From assembly GCF_000308295.2 (NCBI RefSeq), contig NZ_HG326652.1, positions 994,392-1,058,391 on the forward strand: a DNA stretch of 64,000 nucleotides. Reading direction: 5' to 3'. The DNA comes from Afipia birgiae 34632. GTDB taxonomy: Bacteria > Pseudomonadota > Alphaproteobacteria > Rhizobiales > Xanthobacteraceae. Below are positions 37,569 through 45,180 of the stretch, piece after piece. How positions within the stretch are numbered: position 1 is the stretch's first letter; each line of letters opens with the position of its first letter. Under the pieces are notes generated by a model. It did not search any database. It was given only the letters and a program-made list of their open reading frames with translations, and was not told the DNA's origin. Position numbers and translations under genes: made by a program.

Positions 37569-38003
37569 TCACGGGCGGCGATTGAAGTATGCGTTAGCGG
37601 CAGCCATCACGGACCCGGTGCCGAAGATCCCGCCGATGATGACACCGGCCCATTCACCCACATTGCCCTTGATCGGCGGCGTGAAGCCGTACACGCCATA
37701 GATCCAGAAGCACAGCATGTTGTCCCAGAGGACTACCTTCCACTCGTAGGCGATCCATGGAAGCGCGAAGCTGCCGACCAGGGCCATCAGGAATTTGCTC
37801 TGCGAGACGACGCGCAGAAACTCAAAACGGGTTTGACCTTCGGCGACGACGCCAGAGACCAGCGCCTTGGCGACCTCTTTGTCGCCGCCGATCCGCGCCG
37901 TGGTGATCTGCACCTTTGCATCGTAATACTTGCTGACGAAATTATTGATGCCGCCGAAGATCGCAGGGATCGCCTGGATGAAAGCGATGATCGCGGTCAT
38001 CAA
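37569..38003 (-). CDS. Holin of three membrane helices (GTA-holin type)
   Basis: The 144-residue protein has an amphipathic N-terminus (AFIQAIPAIFGGINNFVSKY), a charged middle and two or three helices with FLMALVGSFALPWIAYEWKV and WAGVIIGGIFGTGSVMAAA. This matches the 3TM holin family described for gene-transfer agents and phages of alphaproteobacteria. It would let the upstream endolysin reach the wall. The start overlaps the upstream gene by 4 bases. Confidence 0.72.
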   Translation of the reverse strand: MMTAIIAFIQAIPAIFGGINNFVSKYYDAKVQITTARIGGDKEVAKALVSGVVAEGQTRFEFLRVVSQSKFLMALVGSFALPWIAYEWKVVLWDNMLCFWIYGVYGFTPPIKGNVGEWAGVIIGGIFGTGSVMAAANAYFNRRP

Positions 38004-38377
38004 TCATCACCCTGCGGAAGTACGATCGAGCGCACGCGCGCCGCGATCGTGATTGCTGAAATGGCCATCATCAACCGCCCGAGCATCACAGGGTTGGCCT
38101 GCAGAGCATCCGCAATCTGCTGCCGCAGATCCGGGTCACCGAAGAACGCAGCGATCGGGTCGATCCATTGCAGCCCCCAGCTCAGCGCCTGGATGAGGTA
38201 GGCAAAGGCCAGTGTCACCGACTTACCGCACAGCGCCCACACCTTCTGCCAGAAGCCATCCGCCTCGGCATAGAACACCTTGAACGCGCGCCGGGCGCGC
38301 AACACCGGCCGCAGGAACAGCGCATAAGCGACGATCAGGCCGGGCAGGGTGAGCGCGAGGAAGGCAAGCCAGCTCAT
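38000..38377 (-). CDS. Small membrane protein in the lysis cassette
   Basis: The 125-residue protein has an N-terminal helix (WLAFLALTLPGLIVAYALFL), a basic stretch and two weaker hydrophobic segments. No family is recognised. Both ends overlap neighbours by 4 bases (ATGA type), so it is made together with the endolysin and holin. A second holin-like or antiholin role is possible. Confidence 0.7.
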   Translation of the reverse strand: MSWLAFLALTLPGLIVAYALFLRPVLRARRAFKVFYAEADGFWQKVWALCGKSVTLAFAYLIQALSWGLQWIDPIAAFFGDPDLRQQIADALQANPVMLGRLMMAISAITIAARVRSIVLPQGDD

Positions 38378-39033
38378 GCGACCGCCGCCGCGACGACAGC
38401 GGGGTGCGGCGTGTCCTGATCGGTCTTGCGCGGCTTGAACTTCCAGACCAGGAACACGGCCACGGAAATGGCCAAGCCGATCGCGAATGCGACCGGCAGG
38501 CTAAGACCGCTTTGCACGCCCGTGGTGGTAGCAACTACAGTGCCGGCCGAGACCGATGTCGTTGCCTTCTTGACGGTGTTAGCGGTCGGGATGCCGGAGA
38601 ACACGCGCCGGCGCGCCTCAACAAATTCGGCATCGGGCGCCGGATATGGCTTTCCGGCTTCATGCCAGGCCTGTGCCTTGAGGAAGGCGATGCCCGACGA
38701 GCTGCGCCAGAAGTCATCGTTCAGAATGGTGTCGCGGGTCATGCCCGGCACGCGCTCAAGCACAAACCGGATATAGCTCGGCACGTTGTTGCCGCCCGCC
38801 CACTTGGCGATCGCCTCCGAAAACTTCTTGTTCTTGCAAAATTTGGAGGTGCGCCAGAGATCGAGCTGCGCGCAGATGCCCTGCACAAAGGTGGGAAACA
38901 CGGCGATGTTGTTGCCCTGGCCTTTGCCGTCGTTAAGGACAACCGCTTTCTTTTGCGCGCCCCATTTGATGGCGAGGGCGTTGCCCCACATCGCGCCGGG
39001 GTTTTTGTAGCGAATGGACGCTGGCTCGGTCAT
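38374..39033 (-). CDS. Lysozyme-like phage endolysin with C-terminal membrane anchor
   Basis: The 219-residue protein starts SIRYKNPGAMWGNALAIKWG, the NPG motif of phage structural/peptidoglycan-hydrolysing proteins of the P5 type, with FPTFVQGICAQLDLW and the AIAKWAGGNNVPSYI stretch of that group. Residues about 180-200 (LPVAFAIGLAISVAVFLVWKF) form a membrane helix, so the enzyme is probably tethered. The Shine-Dalgarno GGAGG sits inside a hairpin (39036-39059). It heads the leftward lysis cassette. Confidence 0.75.
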   Translation of the reverse strand: MTEPASIRYKNPGAMWGNALAIKWGAQKKAVVLNDGKGQGNNIAVFPTFVQGICAQLDLWRTSKFCKNKKFSEAIAKWAGGNNVPSYIRFVLERVPGMTRDTILNDDFWRSSSGIAFLKAQAWHEAGKPYPAPDAEFVEARRRVFSGIPTANTVKKATTSVSAGTVVATTTGVQSGLSLPVAFAIGLAISVAVFLVWKFKPRKTDQDTPHPAVVAAAVA

Positions 39034-39035
39034 GT

Positions 39036-39059
39036 ATGCCTCCTGGAATGTGGAGGCAT
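39036..39059 (-). promoter_or_regulatory. Hairpin covering the endolysin ribosome-binding site
   Basis: ATGCCTCC-TGGAATGT-GGAGGCAT is an 8-bp stem with an 8-base loop. On the reverse strand its 3' arm holds the GGAGG that serves the ATG at 39033, so folding would hide the ribosome-binding site. Confidence 0.55.
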
Positions 39060-39169
39060 CATCGGGGCGGGAAGGCGGTGTTAAATGCGGTGCGCAGGTA
39101 GCTGGCGATCCTTGCTGGTGGGTTCAGCCTCGTGGTACGAGTGTGCCCCGGCGAGTTTATGAGGATGTC

Positions 39170-40225
39170 GTGACCCTAAAAAACTTCCTGAAACGATCGA
39201 TCCCTGCACCGCCGATCCCTGCACCACCTCTGTTGACGCCACCTCCGTCTTTGGATGCATCGGTCCTGACGGCAGCCCTCAACCGACCAGATCCGGTTCT
39301 CATCGAGACACGACCGGGGGAAACCGCCGATCGAATTGATCGCCTCCCGCTGATTAAGGACGAGGACGGCGGAGATGTCGTGGACATTTGGGAGCGCATG
39401 CAGATCGACGCCAGGACAGATCCTGTAATCGCCGACTTATTCGACACGTTCCATCTGTGGGGATCCGAGACCGACCGCATGAATGCATTTGTCGAACTCG
39501 GCGTCGGTAAGGCTCTCGCCGAATTTATCGGGCGCTTCGGTGTTAAGCCGGAGCATTCGATCGCAGATGTCGGATGTGGTTCTGGCTGGCTTGCCTATTC
39601 ACTCAATTGCATCGGCTACAAAGATCTCGTCGCCATGGAACCCAACGCCGGAGCGACGATGCTGTTAAAGCGTTTGGCGGGCGATCGCATCGAAATCATC
39701 AACGACCTCGATATCTGGCGCGGCGTTCGCAACCGCTTCGACGCCCTTGTTTCCATGGCAACGGTTCATCATTGGGAGCACATCCCGTGGATAGCCATTG
39801 AGGCTCGCCGCACGATGAAGCCGGGCGCCTATTGGTTCGCGGTGATGGAGTGGTTTGCGGACACACCGGCTGAATTCGTTGAAGCGATGAACGGCCATCC
39901 GACGCGCGAGCGATATAAAATGTACGAATGGGCCTATCCAGCATCGGCCTATGTCGATCTCATCCAGTCCGTCGGATTTACGCTGAACGCGGTTGTTCCG
40001 ATGTACTATCGCAACAACGCTTACATGACTGTGGGAGCGAAGGCTCCGCTTCCCGACACCGTCGATCAGGATGCTCTCAACCGCCTGGTCGACGAGAACT
40101 TGACGGGGCCGAATGGGACGGTTGAACTGTTCTGGGCGGAAGTCGACGCTCGCCGCCGAGCGCCGGGTTACAAAATGTTCACTCGCCCGCAAGTGATGGT
40201 GTTTCAGAGAACTGCCGTTGATTAG
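39170..40225 (+). CDS. SAM-dependent methyltransferase (class I)
   Basis: The GTG at 39170 is used because GAGG lies 5 bases upstream and because an earlier start (39014) would overlap the divergent endolysin gene. The 351-residue product has a Pro-rich N-terminus (PAPPIPAPPLLTPPP), then SIADVGCGSGWLAYSL (SAM motif I), DALVSMATVHHWEHIPW and PGAYWFAVMEWF, a Methyltransf_11-like core. The target is unknown; phage-borne methyltransferases may modify DNA, sugars or proteins, but no such domain is visible here. Confidence 0.8.
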   Translation: MTLKNFLKRSIPAPPIPAPPLLTPPPSLDASVLTAALNRPDPVLIETRPGETADRIDRLPLIKDEDGGDVVDIWERMQIDARTDPVIADLFDTFHLWGSETDRMNAFVELGVGKALAEFIGRFGVKPEHSIADVGCGSGWLAYSLNCIGYKDLVAMEPNAGATMLLKRLAGDRIEIINDLDIWRGVRNRFDALVSMATVHHWEHIPWIAIEARRTMKPGAYWFAVMEWFADTPAEFVEAMNGHPTRERYKMYEWAYPASAYVDLIQSVGFTLNAVVPMYYRNNAYMTVGAKAPLPDTVDQDALNRLVDENLTGPNGTVELFWAEVDARRRAPGYKMFTRPQVMVFQRTAVD

Positions 40226-40238
40226 TTAGTTGGGGACG

Positions 40239-40523
40239 ATGCTCGCAATGTTCGTGCCCGCGCTTGTGTTTGCGGTCGCAAACATCCCGGTCTTTGCGAA
40301 CCATTTCTACAAGCGGCGAGGGCGATACGAGAAAATCGACGGCCTGCCGAAGCCGTACAAGGTCGGCTGCTGGGATCGCGCCAGCGTCGACGCATGGCGC
40401 ACGCGCAACCATCCGGCCCGGCCTCCGATCGCGGCCAACGACGCCACGCCGCCGATCATGCCCGGCACCGTCGAGCAATGGACCGACTACCTGCACCGGC
40501 ACTACGCGAAAGTAGGTGCGTGA
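40239..40523 (+). CDS. Excisionase/AlpA-like small protein
   Basis: The 94-residue protein has RRGRYEKIDGLPKPYKVGCW followed by DRASVDAWRTR. This arrangement (RGR...LPKPyk-G...W-D-a-VDAW) resembles the winged-helix of AlpA/excisionase-like proteins, though its N-terminus is hydrophobic. It lies upstream of the integrase, as an excisionase would. The ATG at 40239 follows GGGGA. Its stop overlaps the next start (TGATG). Confidence 0.55.
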   Translation: MLAMFVPALVFAVANIPVFANHFYKRRGRYEKIDGLPKPYKVGCWDRASVDAWRTRNHPARPPIAANDATPPIMPGTVEQWTDYLHRHYAKVGA

Positions 40524-40861
40524 TGTCGTTTCGCGATTTCAAGAACGGCGAACCGGCAAAGGCGATCTTTCGCGCTATGGGTCTCGGCAGCTATCTCGAT
40601 GCTGCTGGCAGTTGGTATGCTCTGCGGCACCTGATCGTCGACTTCAATGACAAATCGTCCGGCGGTTTTGTCGATCGAGCGCGGAAATGTGACGGCGTGG
40701 CCAGTTCAGGCGAGCGCACGTTGCTGCACGCGGTCCTGTTCGCAACAGACTTCGCCTGGCTCGCTGACGAACTGGCTGACGGCCGAGCTTGGCGCAAAAT
40801 GGACAACGTGAGCGGCGCATATCGCCGCGCTGTTGCGGCGTGCGTCGAAGGCGATGCCTAA
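40523..40861 (+). CDS. Conserved small protein of the integrative element, unknown function
   Basis: The 112-residue product (SFRDFKNGEPAKAIFRAMGL, later SSGERTLLHAVLFATDFAWL and VSGAYRRAVAACVEGD) is helical and soluble. No family is recognised. It is coupled to the upstream excisionase-like gene by a TGATG overlap and precedes the integrase by 20 bases, so the three form a rightward operon. Confidence 0.65.
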   Translation: MSFRDFKNGEPAKAIFRAMGLGSYLDAAGSWYALRHLIVDFNDKSSGGFVDRARKCDGVASSGERTLLHAVLFATDFAWLADELADGRAWRKMDNVSGAYRRAVAACVEGDA

Positions 40862-40881
40862 CTCCAACCATCGAGGGGCCG

Positions 40882-42234
40882 ATGGCTAAGCGCGCGCGAA
40901 ACAAGATCAACCTGTTTCCCTACGTCGCGAAGCGGCCGCAGAAGGACGGCACGTTCAAGCCGCGCTTCGTGCCGGGAAGCCGTGAGCGCGCGATGGGCTA
41001 CAGGGGGCAGGACCTCAAACACGAGAACGGCCGCTGGTATACCCTGGATGAAGCCAGCGGATGGGCGCTGGCAAAGCAGGCCGAGATTGCCGAGCAACGC
41101 AAGACCGGAAAGAAACTAAAATCGCCACCTGTGCCGCGCGGCCGCACCGTCGAGGCGATGTTTGACGCCTTCACCAAATCGGACGAGTACCGCGGATCGG
41201 TCGATGCTGACGGCAATGTTCTGGTCAAGGGTCTCTCGGAGACAACGCAGGGCGGTTACAAGCGCGCCGTGAAGCCGTTGAAGTCGGAGCCGATCTGGCA
41301 ATCCCCGCCGGGCGCGATTGATGCGATCGTGATGAAGGCGCTGCACAAGAAAATCATGCAGGAGCGCGGCCTGGGCATGGCGAGCCAGGCGCTCGCCGCG
41401 ATCGGCTCCGCCTTCGCGTGGGGGCGGCTCAACGGGTGGCTGCCCAAGATCAACGGGCAGATCATGGAGAGCCCATATCGCAATCTCAAACTGCCAAAGC
41501 CTGAAGTCAGGATCCGCGTGGCAACCGTCGCCGAGTTGACGGCACTGATTACCGCTGCCGATTACACCTTTGTGGACGGGGTCGCCCTGTCGTCCGTGGG
41601 CGACGCGATCGCGACCGGCTTCTATTCCGGGCAGCGCAAGAAAGACATCATCGAGTTTATCGATGCGGTCGAAGTCGGCCAGCGATTGGCGCTCAAGCAG
41701 AGCAAGACCGACGCCGTCGTATCGATACCACGCGCACCGATCCTCGTTGATCGCCTCGCGCGCGGCAAGGAGAGGCGCAAAACGCTCGGCTTGAAGGTCG
41801 AGGCGATGAACCTCATCATTAACGAGCGCACCGGCGGCGCTTACAGCAGCCGGCAACTACGAGACGACTTCGCACTGGTACGCGACACTGCAATCGCCGG
41901 CGTATTGGATGTGGAGGCAACGGCGATCGCTCGCGAGCTGCACGCGGCCGAACAGCGCAACACGCCAGAACCGGCTATCTGGATCCTGCCGCCGTGTCCC
42001 ACTCTGGCGCAACCTGATCGATACGGCTTCATCTTCCCGGATCTGCGCGACAGCGGCGTTACGTGGCTCGCCCGCGCAGAATGTACCGTGCCGGAAATCG
42101 GTTCGATCACCGGGCATTCGATGGGGACGATCTATTCCATCTTGAAGCACTATCTGCAGATCGACACGCACTTGGCGGACAACGCGATCCGCAAGCTGAT
42201 CGAGAAGATGGAGCGCGAAGGGCTGGCGGTGTAA
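40882..42234 (+). CDS. int: Tyrosine-type integrase
   Basis: The ATG at 40882 follows GAGGGG and gives 450 residues. The catalytic set is Arg252 (SGQRKKDII), Arg389 (DLRDSGVTWLA), His412 (ITGHSMG) and Tyr424 (LKHYLQ). The His of the usual HxxR box is replaced by Pro-Asp-Leu-Arg, a tolerated variant in some phage integrases. The N-terminal part (to about residue 100) is basic and may bind arm sites, followed by a core-binding domain. It most likely recombines at the DUF1127 3' end. Confidence 0.9.
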   Translation: MAKRARNKINLFPYVAKRPQKDGTFKPRFVPGSRERAMGYRGQDLKHENGRWYTLDEASGWALAKQAEIAEQRKTGKKLKSPPVPRGRTVEAMFDAFTKSDEYRGSVDADGNVLVKGLSETTQGGYKRAVKPLKSEPIWQSPPGAIDAIVMKALHKKIMQERGLGMASQALAAIGSAFAWGRLNGWLPKINGQIMESPYRNLKLPKPEVRIRVATVAELTALITAADYTFVDGVALSSVGDAIATGFYSGQRKKDIIEFIDAVEVGQRLALKQSKTDAVVSIPRAPILVDRLARGKERRKTLGLKVEAMNLIINERTGGAYSSRQLRDDFALVRDTAIAGVLDVEATAIARELHAAEQRNTPEPAIWILPPCPTLAQPDRYGFIFPDLRDSGVTWLARAECTVPEIGSITGHSMGTIYSILKHYLQIDTHLADNAIRKLIEKMEREGLAV

Positions 42235-42390
42235 TCGCCATTCTTTTGTGGCGCATCCTTCATCGCGCGCGGCAACACCGCATTAACCGCGCGCCTCAGT
42301 TTTCAGTTTTCATTTTGAAACGCTCACGCGCGCCGTGCGAACATTTTTTCCGTTGGGCAATAACCGAACAAAAACCATGCGGGGAAAATG

Positions 42391-42567
42391 ATGGATGCAT
42401 CGGATCCGACTGCACTGCTAGGGACAGAGTTCAGGATAATCGCGGAAGACAAAAAGCACGTCGTGATCGCGATCCGAGTGGAGAAGGAAACACTACGGCG
42501 CAATGCGCCGTTCTTGTGGGCGATGCTGACAACGGCGCCGGAGCCGCGCGACGAGATGGTCAACTAA
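42391..42567 (+). CDS. Short protein near the right end of the element
   Basis: A 58-residue frame (DASDPTALLGTEFRIIAEDK, then VVIAIRVEKETLRRNAPFLW) follows GCGGGGA at a suitable distance. Composition and a clear Shine-Dalgarno support a real gene, but I do not recognise a family. An ATG one codon earlier is possible. Confidence 0.5.
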   Translation: MDASDPTALLGTEFRIIAEDKKHVVIAIRVEKETLRRNAPFLWAMLTTAPEPRDEMVN

Positions 42568-42626
42568 CCGCGTCGATCGTCCGGACGCTTTAATCGATTG
42601 GGGACGTGACGTGATGCCGGCGCACG

Positions 42627-42902
42627 CTAGCACGCGCGAGGCGGATACTGCTTCAGGATCCGCGCGCCATGCCGGCAGACAAACCGCTTGTCGGGCCAAT
42701 GCTCGGCAGCGGCATCGAATGTCGCAAGCGCGATGATCGGGTTGCAGACGATCGCGACGAACCGGACGCGCCGATCGGCGGCGTCCTGCTCTTCGACGTA
42801 CCATTCCATCACATCGATCTCAGCGATCGGCGGCCGGTGCAAAAATCCCATGCCAAGACGAAAGAACAGATTGAGAACGCGCGCAACACGGAACCGCGCC
42901 AT
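42627..42902 (-). CDS. Small protein of the integrative element, unknown function
   Basis: The 91-residue product reads ARFRVARVLNLFFRLGMGFL at the start and VCNPIIALATFDAAAEHWPD later, ending in a basic tail. The second half resembles small accessory proteins often found in prophages and islands of this bacterial group, but no function is known. A perfect 14-base palindrome lies directly at its start codon. Confidence 0.55.
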   Translation of the reverse strand: MARFRVARVLNLFFRLGMGFLHRPPIAEIDVMEWYVEEQDAADRRVRFVAIVCNPIIALATFDAAAEHWPDKRFVCRHGARILKQYPPRAC

Positions 42903-42934
42903 GTCTCACGTGAGACAAAAATATCAGTCTCACG
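42903..42934. promoter_or_regulatory. GTCTCACGTGAGAC palindrome plus a further half-site
   Basis: GTCTCACGTGAGAC (42903-42916) is a perfect palindrome, and GTCTCACG recurs at 42927. The octamer also occurs near the left end (37204). It may be an operator for the gene ending at 42627 or an integrase arm site about 80-110 bases inside the right repeat. Confidence 0.5.
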
Positions 42935-42957
42935 TTGCCGCGATGTTCCGCCAGAAA

Positions 42958-42990
42958 ATCAAAAAGCCCCTGTGCTGCAGGGGCTTTTGA
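42958..42990. terminator. Bidirectional terminator at the right end of the element
   Basis: AAAAGCCCCTG and CAGGGGCTTTT form an 11-bp stem with A and T flanks. On the reverse strand it ends the DUF1127 transcript, replacing the terminator left behind at 37072. Confidence 0.85.
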
Positions 42991-43013
42991 TATCTCGCAG
43001 TATGAGCAGATGC

Positions 43014-43027
43014 TTAGCCGTTGTAAG
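43014..43027. repeat. Right attachment-site repeat (3' end of DUF1127 gene)
   Basis: TTAGCCGTTGTAAG: on the reverse strand it encodes the final Tyr-Asn-Gly and stop of the DUF1127 protein. Identical to 37121-37134, so integration left the gene intact. Confidence 0.85.
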
Positions 43028-43166
43028 CACCGGCTGCGACCCGCTGGATGTCGGAGCGGTCAAGCCCGATATCGGCCAGTTCCCGATCGCTCAACTGGGA
43101 CAGCTCAGCGACATTGCGCTGATAGTCACGGAACGCCTGGATAGCACGGATAAATGAGAGCAGCAT
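43014..43166 (-). CDS. DUF1127 small protein, integration target
   Basis: The 50-residue protein has the DUF1127 pattern FIRAIQAFRDYQRNVAELSQ followed by LSDRELADIGLDRSDI. Such small Arg-rich proteins are widespread in alphaproteobacteria; some affect RNA turnover and phosphate or stress responses. The start at 43166 follows GGAG. Its last 14 bases are the attachment core of the neighbouring element. Confidence 0.88.
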   Translation of the reverse strand: MLLSFIRAIQAFRDYQRNVAELSQLSDRELADIGLDRSDIQRVAAGAYNG

Positions 43167-43651
43167 GGTTAGTCTCCTTCGTAATCTCGATTCAGCTCTT
43201 GGAGTAGCGTCATCGTTGAGACTGAATATAGGGGACGATTCTGCGCTGCAACACCGCAAATGTTGCGATGCAGCTAAGCGTCATACGCATATCAAGGGTA
43301 AGAAGTGATTAGTATTTCACCAAGAGTTTTACCGATCTGATCTCTCATCTCCGCCCCATTCAAGCTTGCTAGATCAAAATTTAGATCGTTATTTCATCGG
43401 TTTGACGCAAAGGAGACATAGATTTCGACAGGATCCCGCGCGTCGGTAATTTAATAGGGTTCTCGCTAAGCTATGCTATATCGACATGGTAAAACTGGGC
43501 ACTTCCGTTATCGATATAATGCCAGACGATCAGTCTAACAGCGAACAATAGTTCATTTTATATGGCGTCCGAGAGCTCTACCGACACAGCGTGTTACAGA
43601 AACCGTCTCCGAATCGTGGACGTTCCGTCCTGAGCGTGGCATAGCCGCGAG
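43167..43651. other. Intergenic region without recognised gene
   Basis: This 485-base spacer is AT-richer than its surroundings. It must hold the DUF1127 promoter (AATATA at 43225-43230 on the reverse strand is a possible -10) and a promoter for the copper genes. No coding sequence is supported. Confidence 0.4.
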
Positions 43652-44032
43652 ATGCGTGATCGCTACCCATTTCGCCGGCTGCTTTTGACCATCGTGCTGT
43701 CGCAGATCCTTGCGATCCAGGGGCTGCTGCTGGCCTGGAGTGGCACGCTGGCGTTCGCGGGTGGTGCTGGAAGCCTCGGCACTATCTGTTCCGGCGGAGG
43801 AGCACCAGCAAGCCTGAATGATGACGGGAGCAGGCCGCTTGCCCCAATAGCGGATCACGATTGCCTTAGTGCGTGCCTGACGGGTCACACGACGGGGATG
43901 TTGTCGGATCAGGGGATTCCTCTGGCACTCGCCACGATCTACGCGCGCTCCGTTGTTGCACGCGAAACAACCCTGACGGTTGTTTTACGGGAACCAGCCT
44001 TTTTGGCCCGGGCTCCTCCGATGCTGAGCTGA
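43652..44032 (+). CDS. DUF2946-like small exported protein
   Basis: The 126-residue protein has an N-terminal membrane/signal segment (LLLTIVLSQILAIQGLLLAW) and, further on, GTICSGGGAPASLN and ADHDCLSACLTGH with paired cysteines. This resembles DUF2946 proteins found beside copper genes. It lies 55 bases before the YcnI/PCuAC gene, supporting a copper role. The family call is tentative. Confidence 0.6.
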   Translation: MRDRYPFRRLLLTIVLSQILAIQGLLLAWSGTLAFAGGAGSLGTICSGGGAPASLNDDGSRPLAPIADHDCLSACLTGHTTGMLSDQGIPLALATIYARSVVARETTLTVVLREPAFLARAPPMLS

Positions 44033-44087
44033 GACAGCCTGAGACGTTCGTTTCGGAATTATCCTTCAGCATCAGTCGAGGAAAAAC

Positions 44088-45131
44088 ATGTCCATCAACT
44101 TCCGCAGTCCCAAGCGGTTGCTGCCCGGCGCTGGCTTGGCCGCATCGGCGTTCATCATCTCGCAGTCAGCCGCGTTCGCCCACGTTACGCTTGCGACAGG
44201 CGAGGCGCGCACCGGCTCCTACTACAAGGCAGTATTTCAGGTTCCGCATGGCTGCGACGGAACAGCCACCCAAACCATCCGGATTCAAATCCCGGAGGGT
44301 GTCATTGGCGTGAAGCCGATGCCCAAGGCGGGGTGGACGCTCAGCATCACGCGGGGCGCCTACACCAAGTCCTATCAGAGCCACGGTAAGGCCGTGACCG
44401 AAGGGCCGAAGGAGATCGTGTGGTCGGGCGGCTCGTTGTCGGACGATAACTATGACGAGTTCATGTTCACGAGCTTCCTTGCCGGAGATTTCCGTCCGGG
44501 GCAGACGATTTCGTTTCCAACGGTGCAGCAATGCGCCAAGGGTGAGGTTCGTTGGGAACAGATTGCGTCGGACGGACAAGATCCACACAGTCTAAAATCG
44601 CCGGCCCCAACGCTGCGGATCGTTGCCGATACGACGATGGTAGCGCAGGCGCAGATGGACCACAGCAAGATGGATCACGCCCAGATGGGTGGGGCCGCCC
44701 AGACCGGTACTGACATCTTCAGGACCGGCGATCTGGTTGTAGCATCGCCGTGGACGCGTGCCACGCCGGGCGGCGCCAAGATCGCTGGCGGCTATCTCAA
44801 GATCACCAACAACGGCAAGTCACCCGATCGCCTGGCCGGTGCGGCCACAGCCAGCGCGGATTGTGTGGAAATTCACGAAATGTCGATGACCGACGGCGTG
44901 ATGAAGATGCGGCAACTGACAGATGGATTGATTATCAAGCCCGGAGAGACGGTCGAGCTCAAGCCCGGCGGCTTTCATATGATGTTCATGGATATCAAGC
45001 AGCAGTTGAAGCAGGGTGACACGCTGAAAGCGACATTGACGTTTGAAAAGGCTGGCAAGCTCGATGTCAGCTTCAATGTCAATGCCATAGGCGCGAGTGG
45101 AGCGGGAGCACCAGCACACAAGCACCACTAA
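44088..45131 (+). CDS. YcnI-like (DUF1775) and PCu(A)C copper chaperone fusion
   Basis: The 347 residues form a signal peptide (to about residue 31, ending SAAFA), a YcnI/DUF1775 domain beginning with His (HVTLATGEARTGSYYKAVFQ), a Met/His-rich linker (QMDHSKMDHAQMGG, about 190-203) and a PCu(A)C domain with HEMSM, MKM and HMMFM copper ligands. YcnI proteins bind copper through the mature N-terminal His; PCu(A)C delivers Cu(I) to cytochrome oxidase. The two are normally separate or neighbouring proteins. It ends in HKHH. It probably acts in the periplasm in copper delivery or storage. Confidence 0.88.
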   Translation: MSINFRSPKRLLPGAGLAASAFIISQSAAFAHVTLATGEARTGSYYKAVFQVPHGCDGTATQTIRIQIPEGVIGVKPMPKAGWTLSITRGAYTKSYQSHGKAVTEGPKEIVWSGGSLSDDNYDEFMFTSFLAGDFRPGQTISFPTVQQCAKGEVRWEQIASDGQDPHSLKSPAPTLRIVADTTMVAQAQMDHSKMDHAQMGGAAQTGTDIFRTGDLVVASPWTRATPGGAKIAGGYLKITNNGKSPDRLAGAATASADCVEIHEMSMTDGVMKMRQLTDGLIIKPGETVELKPGGFHMMFMDIKQQLKQGDTLKATLTFEKAGKLDVSFNVNAIGASGAGAPAHKHH

Positions 45132-45140
45132 TCGACTGGC

Positions 45141-45177
45141 GTGATGACGCGGCAACGCTGTTGCTGCGCCATCATTC
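45141..45177. terminator. Hairpin between convergent genes
   Basis: TGATGACGCGGCAAC-GCT-GTTGCTGCGCCATCA forms a long imperfect stem in the 49-base spacer and can stop transcription from either side. Confidence 0.65.
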
Positions 45178-45180
45178 GGT

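Larger units (their letters stand above)
37121..43027. mobile_element. Integrative element with integrase, lysis cassette and methyltransferase
   Basis: A 14-base direct repeat TTAGCCGTTGTAAG bounds a 5.9-kb segment (37121-37134 and 43014-43027). The right copy is the last codons of a DUF1127 gene, the left copy is a displaced duplicate. Inside are, leftward, four small genes of a phage lysis type and, rightward, a methyltransferase, an excisionase-like gene, a small unknown gene, a tyrosine integrase and two short genes near the right end. No terminase, portal, capsid or tail gene is present. It is either a phage satellite-like element or a prophage reduced to its ends. Confidence 0.85.

Noticed and set aside
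39014-39169. An upstream start for the methyltransferase
   Set aside because: It would overlap the divergent endolysin start and its hairpin; the GTG at 39170 has a proper Shine-Dalgarno.
37121-43027. Interpretation as a complete gene-transfer agent or functional prophage
   Set aside because: No terminase, portal, capsid, protease or tail gene is present in the 5.9 kb.
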